Assembly (NCBI GenBank): GCA_013397695.1
Contig: VYZI01000203.1
Coordinates: forward strand, 1,031,497 to 1,095,496
Length of the DNA: 64,000 bases
Origin: Centropus unirufus
Lineage: Eukaryota; Chordata; Aves; Cuculiformes; Centropidae
Reading direction: 5' to 3'
Of the stretch, positions 22,601 to 35,300 are shown in pieces. The notes beneath the pieces are model-generated. The model saw only the letters and a list, made by a program, of their open reading frames with translations, ran no database searches and had not been told where the DNA came from. The position numbers were made by a program, and so were the translations under genes. Each line of letters starts with the position of its first letter. Position 1 is the stretch's first letter.

Positions 22601-25600
22601 GGTGGGAGTACCCATGGACCTCTGCCATCCTCTGGGGAAGGCATTGCCAGGTTTCCTTCACAGGAATGTGTGCAGTAAGAAAAACTGAGCTTGTTTATCT
22701 TTCCCTTGTGGATTTTCCCTGGCATGATCTCCCTCCTACACCTTGGAGCTCTCCTGCCTGCCTGAAAGCCGCATGCAAACTGCGAATCCGATTAGAGCTG
22801 TCGAAACTGTGGAGTGAACGGACCATCTGCCCGGGATTGCAGCCAGGGGTTCTGCCCCCAGCTCTGGGCTTGGGGGCTGGAATCCTGGGTTCTGCCTGGG
22901 CTGCTCCCCTTACTTGGCTGTCGCTTCTTCCCTGAGGCTGCAGGAGATTTGGTGCTACAGTCTGTATCTCAAATGCCAAGTGTTTCATGCCCTCTTCCTA
23001 GACCAGTGGTGAATATTCTGGAGCCAATTCCCTTCTGTAAGGTTATCTGAGAGATTCTCCCCTGCTAACGCAGGAACACAGGCTTATATTGACTTGACTG
23101 TTAAATCAGTTTAAGCAAGATGAAATCAGGGTTTTGTGGTGTCTGGGTTTTCTGAATCCCTGTTTTCTTCCCTCCTCCTCTTAAGAATAGTCTGTCTCGC
23201 ATAGAGCTCTTGAAATGGAAGAGGGAGCAATAAAATACTAGCTCTAAGGAAAAAGACTGGGAGACAGCCTTTAGACATCCTGCTTGTATCTAATTCCGAC
23301 TTCTGATCTGGATGCAAATGTAAACACTTGAGTCCCAGTTCACTTGGTACAGTTTCTCAGTTGCTCAAGGCAACTGCTGGTTGACGATGGTGTGAAACGC
23401 TTGTGTCTCTTTGCAGGGCCACGATGGGCATCCTGGAACATCGGTGTGTTCATCTGTATCCGTTGTGCTGGCATCCATAGGAACTTAGGAGTTCACATCT
23501 CCAGGGTCAAGTCTGTCAATCTCGACCAGTGGACACAGGAACAGATACAGGTAATGAGAGAGGAACCTGCACAGCGTGGCTCTGTCGTTGGGGCTTGGTA
23601 AGCTTGGAAATGAAGTCTGAACAGGCCAGAGATGTGAGAAGGAAGATAACGGGTTAGATTGGGAGGGCAAATGTTCTGGGCTTCAAGCTCAGTGGAGGGC
23701 AAAGGCAAACCCTGAGTTTCCATGAAACATTCTTGAGGCTTCTGGAAGGCAGATGCTGGGCTTCCAGAACGACAGTAGGTTGCTAATGTGATATTTCTCT
23801 TGGTTTGGAATAAATATCGGGCTGTGGCTCTTAGGATTGGTGAATTATACAAGGAGGATCATAGCAGCGGCCTCAGAGATTCCCAGCTATGAAGGCAGAG
23901 GGGCTTTGGGTACAGAACAGACTTCAAGACTTCAGAGGTCTACACTTGCCTTCAAGCTAACAGGAACAGACTCATGCTTTTAGCTTGGCATGCTGACGTG
24001 TGTAAGAGCTTTAATATCTGTGAAACAAATGGCTTAAGACTTCTTTTGACTTGCAGTGCATGCAAGAGATGGGAAACGGAAAAGCAAATCGTCTTTATGA
24101 AGCCTACCTGCCAGAGAACTTCAGGCGACCTCAAACAGATCAGCATCCTTTCTTCCTTTGCTGCTGAGGAAACGTGGAGCCTTTTCGTCTTGTCGCTTAG
24201 TAGCTGCACTCCCTGCACAGGAGGTTTAATTTCATGTGCCTGGGCGTCAGCTGTGGGAAGCTGCTCCCAGCTCAGCACCTTCCGAGTGCTGCTTCACCCA
24301 CAGGCTGAGGGCTTACAGAGTGAAGCAGAGGGGAGCTGGAAGGGTGCAGAACCAGAACACAAATGTTCCAGCCTGAAGCCACTCCATGAGATGCACTTTA
24401 GGGTCTGTGGCAAACAAGATTGACGTTAGAAAGGGCTGAGCACTTAAAAGTCTCAGTGGAGACAGATAAAATAATGTAACGCTTCTGAAAAAATTCAACT
24501 CTACCTTTTAGCTTGCAGGAGGGTTTCCAGATGCCCAGCATGACAGGGTTGCGGGGACGTGAACCCAAAGCACAGCGGCACCTCTCTAACTTTTTTTTTG
24601 CCTTAAGCTGGTAGCTGTGGGGATTTTGTATGCATTTCTCTGGCCACGGTGAGATTTGTGCTAATGACGTGTATGCTCTTAAGTGATGGTTGAAGTAAAT
24701 ATAGTCAAGAAAATAGCCTAGGAATTTCAGCCCTGATATAATGTACCTTTTATAGCACCATCGTGCTTGGAATAACCCACGGGCAACAATTGAGGAGCTG
24801 AAGTAGCTGGATCCAACACTAAATTATTTTAAGAAAGTTACTGCTGGAAATGCTATTTAAACAGACATTAGTTTAGTTACAGCCTGTACCTTGTATCCAC
24901 ACGTCAAATAATACCACGTAAGTCTTCTATTCTGGAATCATTTGTCTTTAACGAGCTGCTTGCAGAGCCGTGGAGAGCTTCATTCGCGATAAATATGAGA
25001 AGAAGAAATACATGGACCGGAGTATTGACATCAATGCCTTCAGGGTTAGTTCCTAATCGCTTCTATGGAAGCTTGAATGCACGTTAAGATGTGTGTGTGT
25101 GTCTGTCTCATGAGTAAACAGTGACTATGAAAACAGGCAGTTGAAATGTTTCCTGTATTGGTGACTAATCTCTACGAGGCTGATCACCTTCAGTCCTTCT
25201 GTAGCAGGAAATTTCAAAAGGTGGGGACCTTCAAAGTCCGTCTTGTCCAGCTCCTTGCTCAGAGCAGGACTGGCTTCAAATAGGGTCCAGAGGAGGCCAC
25301 AGAGGTGATCCGATGGCTGGAGCACCTCTGCTGTGAGGACAGGCAGAGAGAGTTGGGGTTGTCCAGCCTGGAGGAGAGAAGGTTCTGGGGAGATCCTGGA
25401 GCATCTTCCAGCACTGAAAGGAGCTCCAGGAAAGCTGGGGAAGGGACTCTTTTACAACGGCGTGTGGGGATGCAATGAGGAGGAGCAGATTTTAACTTGA
25501 AGGGGGAAGATTTACATTAGATATTAGGAAGAAATTCCTCACAATGAGGTTCGGGGGGCGCCCTGGCCCAGGTTGCAATGGGGGCTGGAGGTGTTCAAGG

Positions 25601-28373
25601 CCAGGTTGGATGGGGCCTTGAGCACCGTGATCCAGTGGGAGGTGTCCCTGCCCATGGCAGGATGTGGAATCGGATGGGCTTTGGGGACCCTTCCAACCCA
25701 AACCATTCCATGATCCTATGAAATATAGGCCTTTAGCTGTATTTTTGAGGCTTTTTAGTTGAATAACAGCGTCATATAAAGCATAGACAGAGCTTTCCTT
25801 TGGTACAATGAGTTGTGACCCTCACGTGAGTGTCTTGTTCCCATGCAGAAAGAAAAGGATGACAAATGGAAAAGGAGTAATGAGCCAGTATCGGAAAGAA
25901 AACTGGAGCCTGTTGTCTTTGAGAAGGTGAAAATGGTAAGACCAAAAGGTGTGGTTGTGGGTCAATTGTAAACCCTTCTCTCAAGCAGGATAGAGGCAAT
26001 CCAGCTCAATATGGAAGCATATTTTCTGGCCACAGTCATAGCGGTGGCTGCACTGAGTCACACTGATGGTAGTAGCTTGTTTGCCACTGCTCACCCAGAT
26101 ACTAAGCAGACACGTTCTGCTTCACAGTGCAGAGCGGCTTGGAATCTGGCTGCTCCGTGCTTAGCTTCCCAACTTGAGCAGCTAGAGTCTGCTTAAATGT
26201 GATTCCAGGATAATGGGACAATAAAACAGCCAGGTAATACTTGCTCTGAAATTCTGTTCATTTTCAAAGCACTTATGTCCACTGGAAAAGGATGTCAAGG
26301 GTTAATCTCTCATTAAAGCCTCTCATGTATCAGGGTAAAACCAAATTTACACAAGACTTACGGTGTTTTCTCCCCAGCCTCAAAAGAAAGAAGAAACACA
26401 GCAGTCTAGAAAAAGTTCTCCTAAATCTACTGAGCCAGTAATGGATTTGCTAGGACTCGGTAAGCCTTATTGTTCTCGTTGCAGTGCCCATACACCAGCT
26501 TTGATCCTGTGAATTTAATGAGCTCTTAGTACTTATTTTCCTTGTCAAGGGAATGATAGCTGGTGGAGCACAGGATTGTTTTGCTTTAACCACTACAGTG
26601 CAACTGAAGCACAGTGCTCAGCGTTGCAGCGGGAAGAGCAGTGTTACAGGAGCAGCTGGAGTGGTCTCCAGGCACCGTGTGGCTCCTGGCTGCTCTGAGG
26701 TTAACAGGACAGAGATGGCACAGGATGCTTCCTTGGTCCTGAGCCAGTTCCTTCTCAACACCAGAAGGATGAGCAAAGAGCTGGCAGTGTGGGTTGGCTG
26801 AAGCAGGGTACGGGTCAGGTCACTGGGCTGAGCAGCGTGTGTGCAAACTGCTGCCCCTCAGCCTGAGGCTGTCAGCGAGGGCATCTCTCACAGCTCTGTC
26901 TCTCTCAGATGCTCCTGTGACAACCACGGTTGCAAACGGCAGGCCGAGCAGCTTAGAAAAGGATCTTGATCTTTTTGCATCGATGGGATCAGACTCCAGG
27001 AAGGTAAGCAGGGAACATCAGTGCTTGACAAAGCCCACGTGGGGGTGACTGGGGTGATCTGGGTCCTGCCCTGGTGCTGAATGCAGCCGTTGCTCTTGTG
27101 CTGTCTCTGTCTCAGGTCACTGGCTCCATGCCAACATCTGGAAGTGCTGGTTCTGTTCCTGAAAACCTGAATCTCTTCCCTGAGCCGGGTGGCAAAGGGG
27201 AAGAAGCAGGGAAGAAGCAGCTCTCTAAGGACTCTATCCTCTCCTTGTACGGCTCTCAAGCACCTCAGCTGCCTGCCCAAGGTAACGGGTCTCAGAGCTG
27301 TTGAACTGCAGCACGCTAGTGCCGAGGGGGTGGGGGTCCTGACTGCTGACAAGCAAAGATGTGGGAATGTAGGTGGTCCTTGAACTGGTGTGTAGCATAA
27401 TGAGCTTAGTCTGGATGTCCCGGCCAAGGGAGAGCTGTGATAGTCTCTGATTTAAAGGTCACCATTTCAGCCCCTGACAATGATTGCAGCAGTTCTTCCC
27501 TTACCGTTTCTCTGCCTTTTCCTAGGAGCAATGTTCATGGCCCCTGCGCAGATGGCATATCCTGCAGCGGCGTTTTCTGGCTTTCCAGGAGTGGCCCCCT
27601 CCAGCAGCATGATGGGAGGCATGATGGCCCCATCAGTGGGAATGATGGCTCAGCCTGGAGCTGCGGGGATGGTGACTCCTATGGCCATACCAGCCGGATA
27701 CGTGGGCAACGTGCAGGCAGCTGTCATCGGTGTCCCCAACGGCATGCTGGCTGCGCAGCAGGCTGGCTACGTAGCTGGCATGGCAGCGGTTCCCCAGCCC
27801 GTGTACGGTGTGCAGCCAGCACAGCAGCTTCAGTGGAACATTGCTCAGGTGAGCTGTGATCTCCTGCTGCCCCGGAGCTGGGGGGCGGGCAGGGGAAGCA
27901 CATGGAGTTAAACCTCGCCTGTGACCTGGAGACTTCCATGAGCTTTTTAGCCTGACATCTGGAGTTGAGTGAGGTCTGCTGGGATGGCAGGCAAATGGAG
28001 GGGTCACTGGGGAGTAATTTCTTCAGAGGTCTTAATGGTAGAAACAAAACTCAGTGCAACATCAGCTAAAATCAAGACTTCCTCAGCTTGCTAGATGGGT
28101 GCACACCTGGGAAACCAGTGACTTCTGTTCGCTATAACTCTTTAGAACTTGCTTTAGCCTGTTGGGGAGCAAGAGTTTTAACTTTGAGTGCGTTGGGCTG
28201 CCAGTCACCTTGACAGAGCCTTGACTTCTCTCCTCTTCCCTTTGCAGATGACCCAGCAGATGGCTGGGATGAACTTCTATGGAGCTAATGGCGTGATGGG
28301 ATATGGACAGTCAATGGGTGGCGGAGGTGCCCAGGGAAGCAATCAGTCCCTCAGCACTCAGATGTGGAAATGA
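10696..28373 (+). CDS. SMAP2: Stromal membrane-associated protein 2 (ArfGAP), complete
   Basis: An Arf GTPase-activating protein that binds clathrin and acts in trans-Golgi/endosome traffic. Coding exons: 10696-10798, 23417-23550, 24057-24142, 24966-25044, 25849-25935, 26378-26459, 26909-27003, 27116-27281, 27526-27848, 28248-28373; 1281 nt, giving 425-426 residues plus TGA (human 429). The ArfGAP zinc finger is intact: C28-x2-C31-x16-C48-x2-C51, followed by the catalytic arginine R56 in CAGIHR. The clathrin box LLGLD falls at residues 187-191, across the exon 6/7 junction. The C-terminal half is Met/Gln/Gly-rich and ends QMWK, as in human. All introns are GT-AG except intron 3, which has a GC donor with U12-type signals. 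Exon 9 has a NAGNAG acceptor. The third-exon end reads TDQAVE, closer to the SMAP1 wording than human SMAP2 IDPAVE; the C-terminus identifies it as SMAP2. Confidence 0.97.
11023..11160. repeat. About 50-bp GC-rich minisatellite, three copies
   Basis: The motif GCAGCCCCCCTGGAGCGGG starts at 11023, 11077 and 11123, each followed by a G-rich filler of variable length. It lies in the CpG-rich start of SMAP2 intron 1 and is potentially G-quadruplex forming on the plus strand. Confidence 0.8.
17336..17459. repeat. 62-bp tandem duplication in SMAP2 intron 1
   Basis: Two adjacent 62-bp copies, 17336-17397 and 17398-17459, differ at one visible base (AGTTCC versus AATTCC). The near identity means a recent event or an assembly duplication. 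Confidence 0.9.
24143..24965 (+). other. SMAP2: SMAP2 intron 3: U12-type intron with GC-AG ends
   Basis: Exon 3 must end GAT-CA at 24142 to join exon 4 (A-GCC-GTG-GAG) and give TDQAVESFIRDK. The intron then starts GCATCCTTT, which is the U12 5' splice consensus RTATCCTTT with C in place of T at position 2. No GT lies between that point and an in-frame TGA at 24165-24167. Near the 3' end, GTCTTTAACG (24944-24953) resembles the U12 branch-point consensus TTCCTTAAC and sits about 14 nt before the AG, with no polypyrimidine tract. The identity as a minor-spliceosome intron is inferred from these motifs. Confidence 0.8.
25260..25723 (+). mobile_element. CR1 LINE 3' end in SMAP2 intron 4
   Basis: Recognised by the run of CR1 phrases: 'gagttggggttgtccagcct', 'gatattaggaagaaattcct', 'ggaggtgttcaaggccaggt', and a terminal part ending near 'gatcctatga'. 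It is truncated at the 5' side, as CR1 copies nearly always are, and has the same orientation as SMAP2. Confidence 0.92.
27521..27531 (+). promoter_or_regulatory. SMAP2: NAGNAG tandem splice acceptor of SMAP2 exon 9
   Basis: The acceptor reads CCTAGGAGCA: a TAG ending at 27525 and a GAG ending at 27528. After exon 8 (CAA-G), the first gives Gln-Gly-Ala-Met and the second gives Gln-Ala-Met, the form recalled for human SMAP2. Both keep frame, so isoforms of 426 and 425 residues are possible. Confidence 0.75.
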
Positions 28374-29375
28374 TCCCTTGCATTGTGACCATTTTTGCCT
28401 TCTGTTCTGTTCTTCAAAACTGCTCCATGAGACATTCAGGGTTTTTCTTTCCGGCTGGCTGCCCGGCCTGAGCCTCTTTCCATAACTGAGACCCATCTCT
28501 GCCTTTTCACTGTCAGACACGGTGAAACCTCAGTGACCAGAACATGAGCTCCCCTTGTATTTAGCACAGTCAATGCACACTTCTGGGGTGGAGCCCCTCC
28601 TTGCACAAACCTCCACTAATGCTTCTGGGTAGCACTTAACGTCCTGCTGGCCACCTGAGCCGAGGTGGGACCGAGGAACGTGGGAATCTCTACTCAACAC
28701 TGTCTGTAAGGTCAGGCCTTTTAAGAATCACTTAAAACTCCAGTATTAGGAGGGATTTTGGTTAGCAGAGGGGTGTAAACCTTGTTTGGTGCTGAGGAAC
28801 TGGATTTTAACCCAAGCCCAGGGGCAAGCAAGCCTTGCTACCTCTTCCCTTGAGTGGAGTTCTCCAGAGCTGAGGCCTTGCTGTGCTTGGCTCGCCAACC
28901 CTCATTGGAACCAAAGTCATTTTGAAGACCCCTCTCCCTCCCCCCATGAGCAAGCAGGATTCTCGCGCAGTGTGGGGGCAAGCTGTTTGGAATGTGAAAC
29001 TTGCACTTCAGAGTGGCTTTTCTGTCTAATACGTGGTATTGATGTATTTAACTTTTAACGATCTAACTGAGAGTTAACTTATCGAGGGCTGAGAGCCCAC
29101 CACAAGTTTTCTTACACTTTTAAAATGACTACGACATCCTAATTTATACTTTTTTCATATGTTTTTGTTCCTGTGTAATCCCGGTACTCCTTCCCAGCTT
29201 GCTTTTGACATTTCAATCTAGGCCTAAGGAGTGGGTGGGTCAGGTTTCTTTTCTCATCTTCAGTAGAACACAACTGCTTCGAGTCATCAGCGTGAGCAAG
29301 ACGTCCAATTTCTGCAGTCTGCTTTACCCTGTGTATATGGAAACTCCCAAATAAAACATTGCAGTGAAACCTCAA
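28374..29375 (+). other. SMAP2: SMAP2 3' UTR with polyadenylation signal
   Basis: About 1 kb of non-coding sequence follows the TGA of SMAP2. The canonical AATAAA is at 29350-29355, so cleavage is expected around 29370-29380. No earlier AATAAA was seen in the segment. Confidence 0.75.
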
Positions 29376-32300
29376 CTGACTTCCCTTGTGCTTCAAACAG
29401 CAGAACAGATTGTGTTAAAGGCTGCTGTCTCCCCTGCGAGTTGTTCACTTCAGGTTGTGGCGGCTTGGAGCCTTACATCCCAATCGGACCAACTCCATCT
29501 GCTGCGTAGCAGGGCCGTGTCCCAAATGCCAGGCACAGCCCCGTGTTTGTTGAGGACTATCAGCATGCAAAGAACCAGGCTCGGCAGAGGCAGAATCAGG
29601 TCAGTTGACACTTTTATATACAAGAGACTCACAGCTTGGGGGTGGTGGTGGTGAACGCAGCATTCCGGCAGCTGGGGCTGCAGGGAGAACTGGAATTAAT
29701 AGGATGGCAGCTTTACATTAACATTCAACAAAACCTGGCTGAGGTCTGTTCAGACGGAATATGACGGGCTGAGGGGCTTTAGGAGTCACCTAAACAGATA
29801 AAAGGGCCAGTTTTCCTTAGGTTTGTGCAGTGGGGAGGGGAGCACAGCAAACTGGGGGAGATTTGAGTTGATGGTGCTCTGCTTACGTAGTCTATTATTC
29901 CTTTCCCCAAGTCAAAACCTGCTCTTTTCAGAAAAAAGAGGGTTTCTCCTCTTCCCCAGTTAATTGGAGAAGGGGGGAGGAAAGGTTGGCTGCTTCTTTA
30001 AGCTACACACATGGTTTCGGGCTGGATGCTTTGAGAAGCTCAAGTCAAGCAAAGAAAGTTTTCAAGCTGGCTTTAATCATCTCCACTTGCTGCCCCAATA
30101 CTGTACATGCAGGTACAAGCCGATGAAAATGTGAATACTTCAGGGTTTTTCCCTCCTTGGGAAAAGTGGCTAAGAATATTTTACAAAATAGCGTGCAGCC
30201 TCACAGCCATCAGTCCTGCTGCATAGAAACCACAAAAATACAAGAGTTTTACATTAAGAAAGACCACGCACATATAAAACAGTACATAACACAGGTAGGT
30301 AGAAAATTGCCATTTGCTTTTAAATCTCTTACCCTTCCCAAGTATCCATCACAAGCCTATCCCCTTGTCTTGAATGTAAACTGGGGCTCAGAGGACCCCC
30401 AGCTCACCCCTCTGTGGTGTTGATTTTAAGGTGGAGTTGTTAAACTTGCGAATCTGTCATCAAAGCAAAGTTTATCACAAAAGAGATTGGGCCAGTGAAG
30501 GCAGCTGGATTTCTTCTCCAATATAATCACACCCCGGCTTCCACAAGTGCAAAAGCTGCCCGGGGGGGAGTGCGTCCTGCACTGAACTCTCCTTTTCCCC
30601 ACAGGGAGCAGACGCACACACAGAAAGAGCCAAGGCTGACGTGTGCCACACAAATGGTGAGACGTCTGCCACCTCGTTCATTGGAGATGGGAAGCTCCTC
30701 GTAGAGATTAACTGGTGGTTAATGAAATTGTGACCATTTCCCAGTCTAATGGGATCCTCTCGTTTACCTAATTCACAACGCAGCTGTTTGGGGACTTTAG
30801 GAAGGAAAATGTGCAGCAACGTGGGTTTGTGCCCTGGTGTGGCTGGCCGGTAAGATGCACCCTGCCCAGACACTGCCTGAAGCAGCGGCTGGGGGAGAAG
30901 CTGGGGGAGAAAAGCCGTGGATAGCAAGGGACTGCCTGGCTGAGTCCCAGGCACATCCCTTGCTGCTTCAGATCTGTGACCGTCTTGGACCCTTCTGTGT
31001 AGATTTGTCACTGCATGGTCATATTCTGCCCCCTTTGTAATTTTTTTTTTTGGGGGGGAGGAAGGGGTCTAATGCAGTTTAAAAGGCATAGGCTGTGTTT
31101 AAAGATTATAAGATACAGGAATATAAATTCTGCATTTTTTTGATGAATGTTTCAATTTGAGTGCTTCTCAAAAGTTCCTTGGTGCTTTTCTCTGTGCTTT
31201 TGTGGGTTCGGTTTTCCCTGGTGCTGTCAGTAATCAGATTCAAGGACAAAGTTGAGTTCAGACTCGGAGCTGCTACTTCAGCGAGCGTTGTTACTAAGCC
31301 AGATTTAGATGCTTTTATGTTTGAGGTATAAACTGAGATTAATGACAGATTCTTGAGTCCTGGACAATATCTTAAGGGGTCCAGGTGCTTGTTCATCACT
31401 TAGCGCTGAGGTGGGGAGTAGGACAACATGACGGGGAAGATTATTTAGTTTGAACTGCATGAAAAGATCAAGCCCTTTTAAGACAACAAGGCCACCAACT
31501 TCAAAGTGCTAACGTTCCGAGGCATCCGCTGCCAGGGCCCCTGGCTGGCTGGGTGCAGGGAGCGGGTGCTGCCCCATCCGGAGGCTCTGGCATCAAGCAT
31601 TGCTTCACGGTTCTCACTGCAAGCGTTAGGGCAAAGTTCCCTTTGTTTAGCAAGTGCTGGGATCTGACAGGTACCAACAGGGCAATCCTGCTAGGGAAGC
31701 GGCTCGATGCTCCATAGCTGCCAGAGGGAAACCCTTTCTGCCTGCTTCCGAGGCTCCCTCTCTCCTTCCACAATCCAGGCAGAAGTGAGGGCCCCTGCCC
31801 CTCCAAGAGCAGCAGCACTGCCCTCACCTCGCTGCATTCGAGATGCTCGTCTCCTCGTCAGGGAATGCTGTCGGGAGCAGGGCGGGCAGCAAGGAGCAGC
31901 TTTTGGAGCGCTATCCACGTGCTTTGTGAGAGGAGAGATGGAAGGGGGGTACCTCCTGTCCAGCCAAACCCTCCCTCCCTCCAGAGAAGCGCCCTGGCCT
32001 CCCTTGCCCTTTAGCTCAGCAATCAGTAGTGCAAGTGCTAAACCAGGCAGAGGAGCTGGCGTGGGAGCCGGTGGGAAACACTCCAGGTAATTGCTCTTCA
32101 TTGCACAGTTAGAACAAAAAATAACCTGCACGTGATAGAGTGCACTAAGCTCTGGTTCTTAAAATAAAATAACGGGGGGGGGAACAAAAAAATGAGGTAT
32201 ACAAATAATTGGAGCTGCAGCCAGGCACAGGGGGGCAGCCCAGCTCGTGGGGGCAGCTGGCAAAGCAAGCTGCATCCTCCCGGGTGCTCCGGGCTCCGTC

Positions 32301-35300
32301 CTGGGGGCTGTGCACAAGGCAGATGAAGGGGTTGAACAGTGTGGCGGTTATTCAGACAGCAAGACAAACACGTAGGCCCTTTGCTGTACATGATTCCGTC
32401 TGCTTTTAAAGCCTAACCCTTCCCTAAATACAGACCAGCTCAGTTGCGGTGAGCATTGTCATACCTGGTCACCAACTCAGAACTGCAGCTGGGTTGCGCG
32501 CAGCACGTCTTCACCCCACCGCTTCCAACCAGGCTGACTGCAGACCCCTTTTTTCCCATAGAAATTCATTTCTGCAGCCTTTCAACCTTCTTTTTAGCTC
32601 ATCAACACAACTCTTGCCCCTCTAACAACCAGCCAAGGGTTGGGGGGTTTCTATGCTCGTGAACATGGAGTAGAAGGAAGACTTCCAGTTGAAACAGCTT
32701 TGCCAGAGAAGCATTGGCAGGGGTGTCCGTGCCTTTGGCACAGAGCGGGCTGCGAACCTTGCTTTTACTGAAGGTAATTTTAGAACTCTGACTCGAGGCG
32801 TGAAGACCCAAAGGAAAGCAGAGAGAGCTCTTAATATCTTTTTCCATCTGTGATGCAAAACGCATTTAGACTTTGAATCCCATCGAGGAGAACAGTGCCT
32901 GAACGCTGTTCCTTGACCTTTAAAATGCAGTCATTTTCCAAATCAGTAACTGAATGCGCACCCGTAAGGAAGTTCACAGATGTGCATTGTCCAAGCATTT
33001 CACATCAATCTGGGAAGAAGAGCCTTAGTCAACTGGAAGAAAATAGAAGGTGGGCTCTGTGTGCCTGAACAAACATCACTCGTTCTGATTTTATAGATGC
33101 CTTTCGCTCACAGAGCCCCTGATACTGCACTCGCTGCCGCCGGGCGTCCGCAAGCCCACGTCAACAAGCGAAGGTATTGAATGTGTCACCTCCTCACCTG
33201 CACGGATGGGGTAAGCACAAACACAGCCCTGGCTCTTCAAGTCGCATCTCATGTAAAACGGGACGGAAGGGATTCCCTGTCAGCGAGAGGAATCCTTGTC
33301 CCACCCCTGTAGGGATTTTGGGTCTCATATTTGCAGTCGAGAGCTAAGCCTGTAACTGCTGCTGGAGAAAGGGTTTTATGAGCTGGGGGAGAGGTGGCCA
33401 TGGTGGGAATATTTCCCTCCATCTCAGTTGCTCTGTGGCATTTTCCAAAGCCACAGAATATGTTTTGTTTTCTGATTATGGCCAGTGACTTGGTTGTGTC
33501 GCTTAATTTCAGGAAAGCTGTCTAAGCCTGCTCTCCTCAGGATCTCGGTGTGCTGGGATGATGATGAAACATGGGGTAATTTCTGGCTGAGCCCAGAAGC
33601 CTGGTCCGCCTTCTGGTGCCCTAGAACATGTTCACTCAGCTTTGGCAAATAAAGCCTGTTCCAAGGCTTATAGAAGACTAGGGGTCACTTAGGCCTGGGC
33701 TAAGTGGTGCTTTCTGTGCTTTGTTGCGTGTCTGTGACTATTTTAAGTAGAGTTTGGGATGTTTAAGTATCATTTCAAGGCTATTTTGGCAAAATCCATC
33801 CTCGTCACTCAAGTAGGGCGCCTGGATTCCAACACCAGCATCCACTGTGCTATCGTAAGGTCATCTGTGTCTCAGGTGGGTGCTACTTGCTGCTCACTCA
33901 CTGCTGCGAGTGCTGGGTGTGGAATGAGCTGCAAAGCTGATTCAGTTTAATGGTAATCATTCTTTCTAAGGGAAAATACCTGGAAGGAAATGGTTTGACT
34001 TCCCTTTCCTAGTGGAAGGTGGAGGAAAGGGAGAAACTAATCTACCGTGTAAGACCTAGGCAGTGCAGTCACTGTTTGCAAATCACACAATACAGTAAAA
34101 AAAAATGCCCTTTGCGATAAAACATTCCCCCAGAAAGAAACCTGGAGTCCTGAAGCTTGTGGTTTCTCTGGAGTGTCGCGTGTGGAAAGCAATTGGGTGT
34201 CTTGGCTGTTTTGCTCTTGTAGATTGAGGAGGGAAAACATCTGGCACGTGGTGTGACGCATTTGAGAGCGAGGAGGAGCTGATGCTGCAATGTGAATGTG
34301 GCTGTGGTTGCTTCTCCTGCTTCAGTTCTTCCTCACAAGTGTAAGGTGGGTCCTGACCCAGATGTTTCCCCAGAGAAGTAAGAACCAGCTCCCTAGGGAA
34401 CCAGGCACGTTGTGCCGAGGGTGAGGGAGCTCAGGTTTGGATGGGCTTCGGTTTGTCCATTGAGGAACCATCACGTGAAGTCACTTGTGGGGTGGCTCCA
34501 CCTTGCCAGGCTCTTGGTGAGCAGGAGGAATTGTTCCCACAAACCCATCGCGTTGCAGCAAACGTGCAGACACCTCTGAGAAAGGACAGGGTGCTCCGAG
34601 CAGCCACGACTGCCCTGTCCCTGTGGGTGTCCAAGGTGCTGGATGAGGCTTTGAGCAGCCAGATCCAGTGGGAGGTTTCCCAGCCTATGGCAGGTGAGTG
34701 GATCTGGATGGGCTTTGAGGTCCCTTCCAGCCCAAACCACTCCGTGATTCTATGAACTGTGGTGCAGTTTGTTCTGACGTGAGCTATGTCATTGTCCTCC
34801 AATGCATTCTCAGTCTGTGATAAAAAATAAGCCAAGGTATTTGGGCTTTCCCCATTCCCTGGGTACCCAGGTGTGCCTTCCAGGGGATGGTCCTTTTCTC
34901 TGGATATTCCATGTACCAGGTTAAGTTTTCCAGCTGGCACAGAACCAGAGAGCCTTTTGCTGGACCTTCGGCATCTGCTGCTGTGGGTGTGCGCCCGCCT
35001 GTCCCGGTGCTCCTGCTGCTCTGTAACTCTTGATATAAAGAGCCCTGCTCTTTATTTGTCATCCACTGCTGTTCTTTATCTCAAGAAAAGCAGAGAGGGG
35101 GAGCAGCAAAGCTCTGGAGCTGCTGGAGAAAGTTGCAGCCAGCAAGCTCTGTGTGGGAAGGAGCAGGGGATGGGATGCTGCATCCACACCAGTGAGCAGC
35201 AAATACCCACAGAGCTCCCCGCTCTGCCCGCTCTGCTGTCCCAGTTCCCTGTGGGCTTGGCCAGGGCCCCACCACAGGCAGGTTTTTCATGTTTCCATTG

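Larger units (their letters stand above)
10799..23416 (+). other. SMAP2: SMAP2 intron 1 (12.6 kb)
   Basis: Begins GTACCG after AAA-G and ends TTGCAG before the exon encoding GPRWASW. The first 400 bp are still CpG-rich; the rest is AT-richer unique sequence. Both strands carry only short frames lacking splice support, so no nested gene is called. It holds a roughly 50-bp minisatellite at 11023-11160 and a 62-bp tandem duplication at 17336-17459. Intron 1 enhancers are possible but not identified. Confidence 0.9.
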
